In this document: positions 22,477 through 31,196 of the stretch, one piece after another
How the letters are laid out: each line of letters opens with the position of its first letter
Position numbering within the stretch: position 1 is the stretch's first letter
Source of the DNA: Effrenium voratum
Lineage: Eukaryota > Sar > Dinophyceae > Suessiales > Symbiodiniaceae
Direction: 5' to 3'
Assembly: GCA_963377175.1 (NCBI GenBank)
Contig: CAUJNA010001446.1
Coordinates: forward strand, 1,786,065-1,850,064
Length of the DNA stretch: 64,000 nucleotides
Program-made: the position numbers and the translations under genes
The notes under the pieces: generated by a model
Told to the model about the DNA's origin: nothing
The model's input: the letters and a program-made list of their open reading frames with translations, nothing else
The model's database searches: none

Positions 22477-22890
22477 GTTTATAAACTTTCAGGAAAGTTT
22501 ATAAACCTTATTGAGTGTTTGACGAGTTTCCCGCGTCAAGGTTCATGGTATCGTTGAAGGATGGGGGGGGGGGGGCTGGAAGTCTTGGCAGGGAGGGGGG
22601 GGGGGGAAAAAATGGAGAAAGTAGGGGGCCTGGGGGGTGGTCTGTTGATGGTTGCCTGTTCTGGTTTTTATGTTCATCTCAAATCTATGTTCCCCCTTAT
22701 TCGTTTTTAAAAGAGGGTTTTTAGGGAGCTTATATATCGTTTTCGTTAAGGTAATCATTTGGGTAATTGCCCCCCTTGTTCATTGTTGGGCTGGGGGCCG
22801 ACATTTTTTTCATTTGAAAGAGTTAACCCTTTTAGTAGTTATCAAGTTCTGGGGTGTTGCTGGGTCGTTTGTTTTCTTTGACGTTTATCT
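22477..22890 (+). repeat. Left terminal inverted repeat of the viral element
   Basis: It pairs as an inverted copy with 44,110-44,660. Shared blocks run from the terminal gtttataaac palindrome through a gtttgacg segment and a G-rich tract to a long stretch around 22,612-22,860. I judge most shared blocks to be roughly 85-95% identical, with indels. The left copy has one 'ggctggaagtctt' unit where the right copy has three. Confidence 0.88.
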
Positions 22891-22969
22891 CTACAATTAT
22901 TTATTTTCGTTCTACACTCTTGACAATATTTATGTCTTCTTCCACTTTTTACATTTCCAAATACCATAG
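22652..22969 (+). CDS. Possible hydrophobic protein encoded in the left terminal repeat
   Basis: This 105-codon frame is strongly hydrophobic, with a shared core (NLCSPLFVF, then GFLGSL, then HCWAGG, then HLKELTLLVVIKFWGV). The inverted partner repeat keeps an open frame of 89 codons (44,076-44,345, minus) with the same core, although the two copies differ by indels. No family is recognised. It could be a small membrane protein or a chance frame in a conserved terminal repeat. The start lies in the G-rich tract, so there is no good upstream signal. Confidence 0.3.
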   Translation: MPVLVFMFISNLCSPLFVFKRGFLGSLYIVFVKVIIWVIAPLVHCWAGGRHFFHLKELTLLVVIKFWGVAGSFVFFDVYLYNYLFSFYTLDNIYVFFHFLHFQIP

Positions 22970-23431
22970 TCTTCTTTTGCTTTTTCTTCTATCATTCTAT
23001 AATTATTCATTATAGTTTGCTTCACAACCATTCTTAATATATCTTAACAACTTCTTGTTGTGTGATTTTTATCTGATTGTCTAGCTATGTTTTATAGGTT
23101 AAAAGTTCGCTATAATTATAACATATAAGAATATAAAGGTTATAATTATGGTTTAGTTTTGAATTACACAGGTCTCGGGGTGTAAATTGCTTCATCTCAT
23201 TCCTCCAATTGCAACACTCTAATTGTCAGAGCCTATTGTGTTAATTGCGCAATTTGGAAACCCCACCTAAATTGACCATTTCGGGGTTCTAATTGCGATG
23301 TTATGCAATTCCAATTGCGGTGTTATGCAATTCCAATTGCGGTGTTCAGCAATTGACACTGTTTCCCACCACAACAACAACCCCAACCCAACGTGTGAGT
23401 CCTGTTTGTTAGAAGGCACCTCCCTCGACGA
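22970..23431. other. Non-coding AT-rich segment with short tandem repeats
   Basis: No gene is seen. From 23,290 to about 23,352 the unit 'aattgcggtgttatgcaattc' occurs about three times, each carrying short inverted attgc/gcaat arms. The 22,970-23,160 part is very AT-rich. It sits between the left terminal repeat and the methyltransferase remnant. Confidence 0.6.
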
Positions 23432-23651
23432 CTACAAGGTATCGGGCGGATAGGTTTTAACAAGTATATCACTAATCAAATCAGTAGGAATTTTATACAA
23501 CTCATCTTGTCTATGTTTAATGTATCCCTCAACTCAAAATATCAGTATTGATATTTGCATTTGTCAAATCAAGGGAAATGACACTGAAACCCAAATCCCG
23601 AGCAACCCGGCCAACCGAGCCTGTCCCGCTAAACATCTCTAATAAGTTCAT
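23432..23651 (-). pseudogene. Internally deleted DNA methyltransferase remnant
   Basis: Reading from ATG at 23,651, a 40-codon frame begins MNLLEMFSGTGSVGRVARDL, which contains the FSGTGS-type SAM-binding motif I of DNA methyltransferases. It then reaches a TGA at 23,529. Immediately downstream in another frame lies a second piece (HRQDELYKIPTDLISDIL, stop TAG at 23,432) that resembles the C-terminal end of viral DNA methyltransferases. The whole catalytic middle (PC or DPPY region) is missing, so a large internal deletion probably fused head and tail. It starts 16 bp downstream of the GIY-YIG gene stop and was probably a functional modification gene of the ancestral virus. The family assignment of the tail piece is less certain than that of the head. 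Confidence 0.6.
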
Positions 23652-23666
23652 TATTATTAGAGATAT

Positions 23667-24227
23667 TTAGATATTAATATGTTTGTTTTTGTATCGTATG
23701 TGTTTCTCGCTTCTCTCGTGTTTTCTAATATCACATTTTCTAACAACACTACCACACTCACACTCAATAGTTTCTTTTCGCTTTTCATTAATGGTTTCTT
23801 TGTTTTGGTGGTAGTATTCATGACTTTTTTTAGATATACGTTCTTTGTTTTTTTCTGAGTATTCCTTTCTCATTTGCTGGTAGTGTTCTTGATTGTCTTC
23901 TTTCCATTCATTGAAGGTTCTTCCAGCAACACATCTATTAACACAGTCAGTATTTTTGATATGATAACCCTCCTGTTTCAGTAATTGTTCTCGGTTTTCA
24001 CATGGGTAATTTTCTATTAATTCAATCTTACAACTGTCCATTCCATATTCATCAAACAATAAACGACAAGTCGTTTTAGTATTCCATTCCTCTGCTTTCT
24101 TATGATTTTGCCTATGTCGTGCCATTCTTTGACTTAAGTTCTCGCAAGTGCTTCCTATATAGCATTTGTTATAACCTATATCAGTTATTTTGTAAATCTT
24201 CGCATTTTTGTATTTACTGCTTTCCAT
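23667..24227 (-). CDS. GIY-YIG endonuclease with C-terminal zinc finger
   Basis: This 186-aa protein opens with a GIY-YIG nuclease core: KIYKITDIGYNKCYIGST near residues 9-26, followed by the conserved arginine helix (RMARHR) and a downstream glutamate region. A charged helical linker leads to a C-terminal finger, CECGS...C...H...H (about 151-175). It is the closest relative of the protein at 42,872-43,597 on the other side of the element. Such nucleases in giant viruses, PLVs and virophages are usually homing-type or mobility enzymes that cut DNA; the target here is unknown. An ATTAAAGAG-like promoter element (GTTAAAGAGAAG) lies about 23-33 bases upstream of the ATG. Confidence 0.88.
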   Translation of the reverse strand: MESSKYKNAKIYKITDIGYNKCYIGSTCENLSQRMARHRQNHKKAEEWNTKTTCRLLFDEYGMDSCKIELIENYPCENREQLLKQEGYHIKNTDCVNRCVAGRTFNEWKEDNQEHYQQMRKEYSEKNKERISKKSHEYYHQNKETINEKRKETIECECGSVVRKCDIRKHERSEKHIRYKNKHINI

Positions 24228-24254
24228 CTTATACTATCATAAACTATCTTCTCT

Positions 24255-25394
24255 TTAACGCAGTTTGTAATGACCGTAGGGTAAAGAAGTAAAGGCATCT
24301 AAGTAATGTCTTTTATTTTCAAAATTACTCAAGCTCTGCTTAACTTGAGACATTGAGAATAACTGATGGTTTCGACTACGAATAAAATTATATGTTATTT
24401 CATGCTTTTTGTTTTGAAATAATGCTTCGTGATAGTTTTGATACGACAGTTCTTTCTTCACCTTATGTTTCACTACACCTTTTGATTTTTTATGTTCATC
24501 ATCCTCGCCATGGATAGTAAAAGCATATGACTTGGGTTTGAGTGCTATGAATTTGGTAATTACTTTTCCGTTGCATTCATCCTTGAAATAACCGAGTTTT
24601 TTCTTATTTGTTTTATCGTGGCATGGATGTTCTACTGGATAATCGCTAAAGTCCATATATTGACTTAATTCTTTGAAGTCCTTATAAACATCATCAGTCA
24701 TTGTTTGAATTACATAACTGTCAGTATCAGTATATATCAATTTGATATTTTCATTATACTTCTTTTTCAATACATCATAATAAAACTGATACATATGCAA
24801 TTTGCTTAAATCTAAAATGCTCATTCCTAGGAAAATCGGTTTGTCCAGTTTCAGTTTCGCTTTAGTCTTCTCCACACCTACAAGATTTTCATTTATTATA
24901 AATCTGTTTTTGAATGTTGGGTTATTCACACATTTTTCATATCTAACTTCATTATCAACTAATTCAAAATCCATATGGTTTCGCTTGTCTTCCATGGTTT
25001 TTCCGTATATGCTATTATTCATTAATTTGAATAAATCTTTCTCAAAATCGCTTTTGGCTTCTTTCCTTTTACCAGTGTTGAAGTCAATCCACGGTTTCAA
25101 CCATGCCCTCTGTTGAAATTTTATTATCCTATGGACTTTACCCATTTTCATTCCCATTTTCAAATAATACTGTAAAGTCTTGATATGAACCACATATTTT
25201 TCTTTATCCTTTAGATTTAATATTAACTTACTTGTTTTCTCGTCCTTGGGACTTTTACCATCATAATATATTTTGTAGACTTGCTTTTGATAATCAGAAA
25301 GCATACTAACATTTACATTCATTATTTCAGGCGCTAGTGGATAGTCAGAGTGGAAGTCGTGCAATGTTTCGGGATATTCCAAATCAACTTCCAT
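24255..25394 (-). CDS. polB: DNA polymerase B, C-terminal fragment (palm/thumb)
   Basis: This 379-codon frame is the third piece of the split polymerase. It carries motif B (NNSIYGKT, about 126-133) and motif C (YTDTDS, about 221-226), the second catalytic aspartate site of family B enzymes, followed by a thumb-like region. Its ATG is only the first methionine of this frame. The sequence upstream remains open and matches where polymerase coding should continue, so it is not an independent gene. The frame joins that of the preceding piece (25,334-27,316) through a one-base loss near 25,425-25,432. Confidence 0.9.
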   Translation of the reverse strand: MEVDLEYPETLHDFHSDYPLAPEIMNVNVSMLSDYQKQVYKIYYDGKSPKDEKTSKLILNLKDKEKYVVHIKTLQYYLKMGMKMGKVHRIIKFQQRAWLKPWIDFNTGKRKEAKSDFEKDLFKLMNNSIYGKTMEDKRNHMDFELVDNEVRYEKCVNNPTFKNRFIINENLVGVEKTKAKLKLDKPIFLGMSILDLSKLHMYQFYYDVLKKKYNENIKLIYTDTDSYVIQTMTDDVYKDFKELSQYMDFSDYPVEHPCHDKTNKKKLGYFKDECNGKVITKFIALKPKSYAFTIHGEDDEHKKSKGVVKHKVKKELSYQNYHEALFQNKKHEITYNFIRSRNHQLFSMSQVKQSLSNFENKRHYLDAFTSLPYGHYKLR

Positions 25395-27316
25395 AATATA
25401 ACCGAACTCATCGTTTTCATTCCATTTTCAACAATGGGAGTTTTCTTTGCCCACTTGATATTTTTTAGCGGTAATTTCTGGGACATTGCTAAACCATACA
25501 AGTTATTAGCATCCAAGTAGCTAATATAATTTGATGGCTTGTTCTCATCATATGCTTCCCCCATATACTTATTATTTGCCACCGCTAATTTATGACTGAC
25601 TTGACACATACCACCTCTCATTCCCTTTTCAACCATCTCAAACATTTCTTGGTCATGCAATTGTTCTATTTCAACACCAGTTTTTAGAAGCATCGCGTCC
25701 CATGCGAAATTTGGCAATGTATAATAATGAGCGGGGTCTAAACCGTAGTATTCCATACACAAGTCTCTAAAGTTTTCAAATACATCGGTCAGTAGTAAAA
25801 CATCAGTTCTTAAATACAAGTCGTGATACTGCCCGAGTGTTCTAATCCCGAAGTGCTTCCATACTTTCAGTGCCCTTTCATAATCTTTATCACTTACATG
25901 TTCTTCACTCAATTTACTGTAAAACGCTTCTTTCGGTGGTAAAGCCCTTTCCTTAAATCTTTCAAAATCATCAAAGTAGTCATAGGGATAAATACCCTTA
26001 TCAGTCAATAAATCCAAATCTTCATCGGTTTTAACATACGGGTTTCTAACGCTGTATCTGAAATTGTTCTTCCAATTCTCACGCTTTTTATCATCCTCAT
26101 ATTTACTCAACTTCACCAACTTATCCAACGAAGACGATAAGAAACTGAAACTGTCCTTGAAACAAAGATTTTTAAAACCAAAGGTTATAAACTTTTCGCT
26201 GTTCTGAGCGATACATTCTATTTTAGAATTCTTGTTCAGTTCGTGAGCCTTGTTGATGATTAAGTGGGCATCGTAGTTTTTAAGGTTATGAAGAAACACA
26301 GGGATTTTATAATATCTCATACTAAATCGTAGATTGCAGTCCTCGTGGGCGCATCCTCTATACTGCCCCGTAAAGTGGCAATGGTCCCAACACTTCTTTT
26401 CTCCTTCCTCAAATTTGTTTCCACAAATGAAGCAGTTAGTGGCATTATTGAAGTCCTCCCAGTCCTTCTCGGTTTCAATACGGTCTTTGTCCTCCTTCAT
26501 TTTCTCCAAAACTTCCTCTCTGACTTTATTGATTTTCTCAACAAATTTATCCATACAATCCTGACCTCTATATAAGTAAGGCTCACTACTTCCGGTTATA
26601 GCATTGACTACATTAATCATAAAACCACACGGACGATGATTTTGATATGATGTAGTTTTAGCTTTTGCCGATTTGCTTTTAACATCAATTGGCACAGTTA
26701 AACATTCAAAGTCGGCATAGATTACGAATGGAGCTTTAAGTTTCTTGAAATGGTTTTTGAATACTATTGTTTCACCTTCTTTTGGCATTTCTATTTTTTG
26801 ACCCTCAACTGCTAGACATCCTTGTTCTTCGTGTTTCTTTAAAAGTTCTTCGGTCTTGAAACCATGTGAGCAGGTTCTACAGTGATACTTCTTCGCCTTC
26901 ATCTTGTTAGTCTGACTACTCATTAACTTATCATAATTTTTGATATAAGCGTAATGGGATTTAACATCATCAGTCAATTTAATCAAATCGATTTTGTGTT
27001 GTGCTTGTGGGTTGTTGCTTCTTTTGTATAATAAAATAGTTTTACTATTTGTATCGGGGTTTATGTAATAAACATTGACCGATATGTGTTTGTTCTGTTC
27101 TTCAAATAGTTCAATCTCATCATTACCTACTGGAAAGTCAATATTATCCCATTTGATAAATTTGTCATCTACATATTTCTTATAATGATACATCTCGCAG
27201 GGATGGTCTTTTTTGAATAACTCATAAAATCCACATTGAACGGAATATTTAAAACATAAGTCGTCCTCATTTTTAATGTTAATACAAGCCTTTTTGTTTG
27301 CCACCCAGTCGGGCAA
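25334..27316 (-). CDS. polB: DNA polymerase B, central fragment (exonuclease and motif A)
   Basis: This 660-codon frame holds a C2H2-like finger (CRTCSH...H.....C, 146-167), Exo I (YADFECL, with D202 and E204) and further exonuclease-region sequence. It also has the polymerase motif A-like SYLDANNLYGLAM near 612-624. It belongs to the protein-primed PolB type of Polintons, PLVs and adenoviruses. The first methionine falls at the start of the shared LPDWVANKKACINIKNE region, which is normally internal. The preceding 274-codon piece supplies the N-terminus in another frame. Confidence 0.93.
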   Translation of the reverse strand: MPDWVANKKACINIKNEDDLCFKYSVQCGFYELFKKDHPCEMYHYKKYVDDKFIKWDNIDFPVGNDEIELFEEQNKHISVNVYYINPDTNSKTILLYKRSNNPQAQHKIDLIKLTDDVKSHYAYIKNYDKLMSSQTNKMKAKKYHCRTCSHGFKTEELLKKHEEQGCLAVEGQKIEMPKEGETIVFKNHFKKLKAPFVIYADFECLTVPIDVKSKSAKAKTTSYQNHRPCGFMINVVNAITGSSEPYLYRGQDCMDKFVEKINKVREEVLEKMKEDKDRIETEKDWEDFNNATNCFICGNKFEEGEKKCWDHCHFTGQYRGCAHEDCNLRFSMRYYKIPVFLHNLKNYDAHLIINKAHELNKNSKIECIAQNSEKFITFGFKNLCFKDSFSFLSSSLDKLVKLSKYEDDKKRENWKNNFRYSVRNPYVKTDEDLDLLTDKGIYPYDYFDDFERFKERALPPKEAFYSKLSEEHVSDKDYERALKVWKHFGIRTLGQYHDLYLRTDVLLLTDVFENFRDLCMEYYGLDPAHYYTLPNFAWDAMLLKTGVEIEQLHDQEMFEMVEKGMRGGMCQVSHKLAVANNKYMGEAYDENKPSNYISYLDANNLYGLAMSQKLPLKNIKWAKKTPIVENGMKTMSSVILWKLIWNIPKHCTTSTLTIH

Positions 27317-27993
27317 TGGAATGAACCACGGGTAGGATTGTACCTATCATAACTGATGACTAACTTTTCAACTTGACCAAGAACCAATCCCGACTGAATG
27401 TATTCGGTTATTTCAATTTGTGTCTCAATGTCGTGCCCAATGTTGTTTAAGACGGTGTTCAACTCGTCGGGATTATGAATATTGTATCTTCTGCTTCTTA
27501 ACCGCCTTTGAATAAGTTCGTTGGCGGGATTTTTGAATGATAAATCGGTTTCCACGATTATTTTCATGTTCGGGTTTCTGTTCAGGAATTCGGCCAGTCG
27601 TTGCTTCTGGTATTTTAAGTAGGATAAACCTTTCATTCCCTTTAATCTTATATCACTTACCGAGTAGGTGTTGGCGTATCCCTTGAACGCTTGTTGCTCG
27701 TCTGTGATTTTGGACTTGAATCGCTTGACATAATCCTGTAAGGGTCTACCTCTCGTTAGTTTTAGATAATTAGCACCTTTCATTAAAAGGCCATGCTTTC
27801 TATATCCGTCACTCCTTGCCACTTCCTTTAGTTTCGTGTTCAATACGTTTGAAACTGGTTTGTTCTTATCATATCTGTAGGTCTTATCACCTATTTTGAG
27901 TTTTTGTGTTTGCCTCCCTTCTTTTTGTATTAGTTCGCCTTGTTGGCTGTTTAAAATGAAATCTATAATTTTTCCTTCTGTCATGGAAACCAT
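27169..27993 (-). CDS. polB: DNA polymerase B, N-terminal fragment
   Basis: This 274-codon frame starts at ATG 27,993, preceded by an ACTTAAAGA promoter-like motif at 28,027-28,037. About 225 residues are sensible and end at YNPTRGSF; after that the frame runs out of register into the codons of the next piece. Together the three pieces span 3.7 kb (about 1,240 aa), a normal size for Polinton polymerase. The N-terminus probably corresponds to the terminal-protein/OTU-like or N-terminal domain region of such polymerases, but I see no clear motif. Both breaks are shifts equivalent to loss of one base. No standard -1 slippery heptamer is apparent at either. Confidence 0.82.
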   Translation of the reverse strand: MVSMTEGKIIDFILNSQQGELIQKEGRQTQKLKIGDKTYRYDKNKPVSNVLNTKLKEVARSDGYRKHGLLMKGANYLKLTRGRPLQDYVKRFKSKITDEQQAFKGYANTYSVSDIRLKGMKGLSYLKYQKQRLAEFLNRNPNMKIIVETDLSFKNPANELIQRRLRSRRYNIHNPDELNTVLNNIGHDIETQIEITEYIQSGLVLGQVEKLVISYDRYNPTRGSFHCPTGWQTKRLVLTLKMRTTYVLNIPFNVDFMSYSKKTIPARCIIIRNM

Positions 27994-28026
27994 AATACTA
28001 TACTCTATATAATATAAGGTATTTTC

Positions 28027-28037
28027 TCTTTAAGTAG
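28027..28037 (-). promoter_or_regulatory. ACTTAAAGA promoter-like motif before polymerase
   Basis: On the minus strand this reads CTACTTAAAGA, followed by GAAAA, ending about 34 bases before the polymerase ATG. The same core precedes the zinc-finger gene (28,489-28,499) and, on the plus strand, the gene at 43,628 (43,592-43,600). A related GTTAAAGA occurs before the gene starting at 24,227. It is inferred to be a viral promoter element. Confidence 0.5.
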
Positions 28038-28142
28038 TTTTTCGGGTAGGGGGTCAGTGTTGGAGAAAATGGGTTTCGGGTTGAGAATGAACGCATTAAT
28101 CTCATTAAGTGTTTTTAATAAGATGAATGATTATTATTTTTT

Positions 28143-28466
28143 TCATAATGCGCATTGTCGCGAAGCTTGCAAACAAATTTTAGATTTCTTGTGTTTAGAT
28201 AAATTTGATTTGCTTGATATCGTCCTTCCGCAGTCCTCACAAGTGTAAGACTGTTTTAGGTTATTGTTGTAGTAATTCTGGTGGTAGTTCTTCTGGTCGT
28301 CCCTCCACCTCACGGGTTGCTCACTGTCATCGCTCGAAGTCTGTTTCTGTTCGCTTATCATCTGTAAGACTAAGTCGTTTTCTGCTTTCATCAGTTCAAC
28401 CATCATATCAAATTCGTCATTCGTTATTCTATGCCGACTTTTACCGTTAATAAAAATTCCTGTCAT
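28143..28466 (-). CDS. Small zinc-finger protein
   Basis: This 107-aa protein has a single C2H2/C2HC-type finger near its C-terminus (CEDCGRTISSKSNLSKHKKS, then IC) after a polar, Gln/Asn-rich middle. The N-terminus (TGIFINGKSRHRITNDEFDMM) is not recognised. It probably binds nucleic acid. It lies upstream of the polymerase on the same strand, with its own promoter-like motif. Confidence 0.65.
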   Translation of the reverse strand: MTGIFINGKSRHRITNDEFDMMVELMKAENDLVLQMISEQKQTSSDDSEQPVRWRDDQKNYHQNYYNNNLKQSYTCEDCGRTISSKSNLSKHKKSKICLQASRQCAL

Positions 28467-28488
28467 TTTACTATATTAGGGCGTTTTG

Positions 28489-28499
28489 TCTTTAAGTAG
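28489..28499 (-). promoter_or_regulatory. ACTTAAAGA promoter-like motif before zinc-finger gene
   Basis: CTACTTAAAGA lies about 23 bases upstream of the ATG at 28,466, in the same spacing class as the polymerase copy. It immediately follows the stop of the large SR-tailed gene. Confidence 0.48.
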
Positions 28500-28502
28500 T
28501 TT

Positions 28503-30284
28503 TTATTTTTTCTTCTTGCCTCGGCTACTTTTTGTATTTGTGCTTTCTGGGCTTCTACTCCTGCTTCTTGTTTCCATTTGTTCCCTCGTCCATTCACTAC
28601 CTCTAGCTATTTCTTGGGGTGAGTTGCTCCTGCTTCTTGTTTCTAATTGTCTTCTGTTCATTTGATTACCTCTTGCTCTTTCTTCTGGTGAGTGGCTTCT
28701 GCTTCTTGCTTCTACCTGTCGTCTTGACCAGAATGATGCCCTCGGTTGTTCTTCTTCCTGTTCCCTTGATTGTTCTGATGGTGTGGATGTCTTCTTGTCA
28801 CGTTTGAATAGTTCAAATACGCTCTTGTCTTCTCCACCTAAAAATATGTTTCTTAACGATTTTATTTCTCGGCTTTCCTCTTTCTTATCTTTTTCGGTTG
28901 ATGCTGATGACGATGATGATGTTAAATGAAGACTTTGTAAATCTTCCTGCTTTTCATCTTTTGGTTCATCTTTTTCATCTTTTGGTCCTGAAGTTGCATT
29001 ACTATAAATTTCATCAGCAAAATCTTTTGCTATATATCGTGTTGTTTGTGCGTCTGCCTCGTTGTTTTCATATAACTGTGATGTTGGCGCTACTTCATCA
29101 AACATATCAGGGAACAATTCGTGTTGAAGAACTTGTTCATCAGTTTGAACCTTAGCATTCAACCGTAGTCTCCTATCGTATTTTGAAAGGTCAAAATCGT
29201 CAAAATCTATATTGTTGATTGACAAGTCAATTACCTGTCTTTCGGGGATGATTTCAATTTTTAATCTGTGCGTCATCGCTTCCTTTAGCATTTCTTCAAA
29301 AGTAGGACGTCGGCGTAATCCATAATATTTAACAGTCATATTAAATATTATATATTTTATTAAACTTCCGCAGGGTATTTCTTTAACCGAACCATCCATC
29401 ACGGTTGGACTATCTTCTTTTTCCTTAGGTCGTGGGTGGAAAACTGTGTAATACACTTTATCATTGTAAAACCTTACTAATTTCAATCTGTGTTCCTTCT
29501 TGATAAAATCACCATCGCTATTAATTAAAGCATTATATAACTCAGTGAATTCTTCATGAACACTGTCTTTAATCTTTTTAAATCCTTTCAGTTTGTCCAT
29601 GACATCTTTCATCTCTTCTGGTCTGCTTGCAAGATAAGCAGGTGTTAATTCAGACGCTCTTTTCTTAAACTCGTTGTAGCCATAAGCGTCTTCTGCTTTT
29701 GGTTCTACTTCAACAACTGGGTCGTCTTCTCGTTCATCTTCTTCTTCGCCTTCCTCTAATGGTTCTAATTCTGGCATTTCATCAGCGGACACCATTGAAT
29801 GAACTTCTACACCGGCAGGATATGAACTCTTCGATACAGCGCTTGCCATTTCTTCGTGTTGTTGTCTCCAAAGTCTCATTCTTTCAGCAAGTTCTTCTTT
29901 CTGTTTCTGTGCTTCCGTTAGTCCTTCTTGAATGAAAGACTGGTGTTGTTTCAGTGTGTCAGCAAGTTTCAACTCGTCATTAAGTTTATCTCTTACTCTG
30001 TCAGAGTCCGACATTGCTCCTTTCATAACTTCTCCTCTCCGGTCTAGTTCTTGTTTCTTTTGAATGTCTAAGGCTTCCTTATTATCAAACTGACTACCGT
30101 ATTGGTTTAATCTGTATCTTGTCGCTTTTCTGTCTATCACATTTTCAATTGATGGACGGTTCTCATCTCCTACTAATGTTTCTTTCAATAATTCATCATA
30201 AGAAGGTCTCAAATGTAATTGTGATTTCAATGACCCTACTTTTACCGGTCCTACTGTATTCAATCTACTAATTGATTTAATCAT
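28503..30284 (-). CDS. Large element protein with Ser/Arg-rich C-terminal repeats
   Basis: This 593-aa protein is not assigned to a family. The N-terminal half is helical and charged (QKQEL, EAQKQKEELAERMRLWRQQHEEM), with an acidic stretch (EPLEEGEEEDEREDD). A middle globular part (RRPTFEEMLKEAMTHRLKIE and after) may be conserved. The last 90 residues hold three about 24-residue repeats built on E(A/T)RSRS(H/N/R)SP followed by E.ARG, and end in a Lys run. SR-type tails bind RNA or DNA and are targets of SR kinases in eukaryotes. A core or DNA-packaging virion protein is one possibility. It is the first of a minus-strand run with the 110-aa and 159-aa genes. Confidence 0.75.
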   Translation of the reverse strand: MIKSISRLNTVGPVKVGSLKSQLHLRPSYDELLKETLVGDENRPSIENVIDRKATRYRLNQYGSQFDNKEALDIQKKQELDRRGEVMKGAMSDSDRVRDKLNDELKLADTLKQHQSFIQEGLTEAQKQKEELAERMRLWRQQHEEMASAVSKSSYPAGVEVHSMVSADEMPELEPLEEGEEEDEREDDPVVEVEPKAEDAYGYNEFKKRASELTPAYLASRPEEMKDVMDKLKGFKKIKDSVHEEFTELYNALINSDGDFIKKEHRLKLVRFYNDKVYYTVFHPRPKEKEDSPTVMDGSVKEIPCGSLIKYIIFNMTVKYYGLRRRPTFEEMLKEAMTHRLKIEIIPERQVIDLSINNIDFDDFDLSKYDRRLRLNAKVQTDEQVLQHELFPDMFDEVAPTSQLYENNEADAQTTRYIAKDFADEIYSNATSGPKDEKDEPKDEKQEDLQSLHLTSSSSSASTEKDKKEESREIKSLRNIFLGGEDKSVFELFKRDKKTSTPSEQSREQEEEQPRASFWSRRQVEARSRSHSPEERARGNQMNRRQLETRSRSNSPQEIARGSEWTREQMETRSRSRSPESTNTKSSRGKKKK

Positions 30285-30311
30285 AGTATATTAATTATTT
30301 AGAAAAATAAA

Positions 30312-30644
30312 TTAATCAGAGATATTCTTAATCATTTCTTCTAAATGCTTCTTTCTTACAGTTAGTTGTTCCTTTGTTTGTATTCCGTCTGGTGACCGTG
30401 TGTTGTCTAATATGTTTCTTATTCTGTCTAATTCCTTTCTGTAACTTTCGGTTCTGTTGCTTTCAGCTAAATCATTTCTATACTTTATTAATGCTCCTTG
30501 TGATTGTCTCGCTTCCAGTGTGTCCTTCAACTGTTTAAAATAATTCATTCTTGAAGCAACTCCCCATAAATCTGAAACATTATAATGACGTTCTACTTGA
30601 GGCGCCCTTTTAAATTCTACATTTCTATGACTTCTCATAAGCAT
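30312..30644 (-). CDS. Conserved-looking small helical protein, unknown
   Basis: This 110-aa, highly charged protein is predicted to be mostly helical, with coiled-coil character (TVRKKHLEEMIKNISD at the end). No motif is recognised. It is tightly placed between the SR-tailed gene (27 bp downstream) and the 159-aa gene (30 bp upstream), so it is probably a co-expressed virion or core component. Confidence 0.6.
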   Translation of the reverse strand: MLMRSHRNVEFKRAPQVERHYNVSDLWGVASRMNYFKQLKDTLEARQSQGALIKYRNDLAESNRTESYRKELDRIRNILDNTRSPDGIQTKEQLTVRKKHLEEMIKNISD

Positions 30645-30674
30645 GATTAATATATAATATAATTAGATTATTAT

Positions 30675-31154
30675 TTAAAACATTGATGAAGATAATTTGT
30701 TTATTTTTTCTTGTTTATCTTGTTTTTTCTTTTGTTTAAGTTCTTCATAATGTTGGCTTAATAGTTCTGTTGCCGTGGGTTTCTTAATAGTTTCTTTAAT
30801 CACTTCTTGTTTAATCTCATTCTTAATCTCTGAAATAACTTCAGGTTTTATCTTTCTAATATTCTTTTGTGGATTGACTGGTAATAACTCAGTAGGTGCT
30901 CCCTTACAATTTTTGGGATGTGAGTGTCTCAAACTTTTCAATGTCATCTTTTTAGAGCATTGTTCACATTCTACTAATTCAACTTCTTTTTTAGTTCTTG
31001 GTAATGCTTTTGCTTTCGCTTTTGGTTCAGGAATAACTTCTTCTGGCGTTGGTTCTTCATTAACTGTTTCATTTTGTTCAACGACTTCATTATTAACAGG
31101 TGCTTCTTCTGTTTTAGTTTCATTATTAACATCTACTACCTCAATACTTGACAT
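30675..31154 (-). CDS. Acidic protein with a zinc-finger-like CxxC motif, unknown
   Basis: This 159-aa protein begins with an acidic Glu/Val/Thr-rich region. A basic patch follows (PKAKAKALPRTKKEVE), then CEQCSKKMTLKSLRHSHPKNC, a C2HC-like finger at about 65-85. A Lys-rich coiled tail completes it. Function is unknown; nucleic-acid binding is plausible. A strong palindrome lies immediately upstream at 31,157-31,194. Confidence 0.65.
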   Translation of the reverse strand: MSSIEVVDVNNETKTEEAPVNNEVVEQNETVNEEPTPEEVIPEPKAKAKALPRTKKEVELVECEQCSKKMTLKSLRHSHPKNCKGAPTELLPVNPQKNIRKIKPEVISEIKNEIKQEVIKETIKKPTATELLSQHYEELKQKKKQDKQEKINKLSSSMF

Positions 31155-31156
31155 AT

Positions 31157-31194
31157 AATATATATAGATTTTCCATATGGAAAATCTATATATT
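31157..31194. promoter_or_regulatory. Perfect palindrome between two minus-strand genes
   Basis: The sequence gattttccatatggaaaatc, extended on both sides by tatata arms, forms a palindrome of about 38 bp. It separates the stop of the minor-capsid candidate (31,197) from the start of the 159-aa gene (31,154). It could be a transcription terminator hairpin, a promoter with dyad symmetry, or both. Confidence 0.6.
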
Positions 31195-31196
31195 AT

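Noticed and set aside
23290..23352. Origin-of-replication iterons
   Set aside because: Only three imperfect units are present. Protein-primed replication of such elements starts at the genome ends, so there is no need to invoke an internal origin here.
24802..25116. Plus-strand frames inside the polymerase, fibre and other viral genes
   Set aside because: They are shadows opposite well-supported genes with recognisable motifs.
25334..25440. Programmed -1 ribosomal frameshift in the polymerase
   Set aside because: No X XXY YYZ heptamer fits the reading frame at either break, and two separate shifts would be needed.
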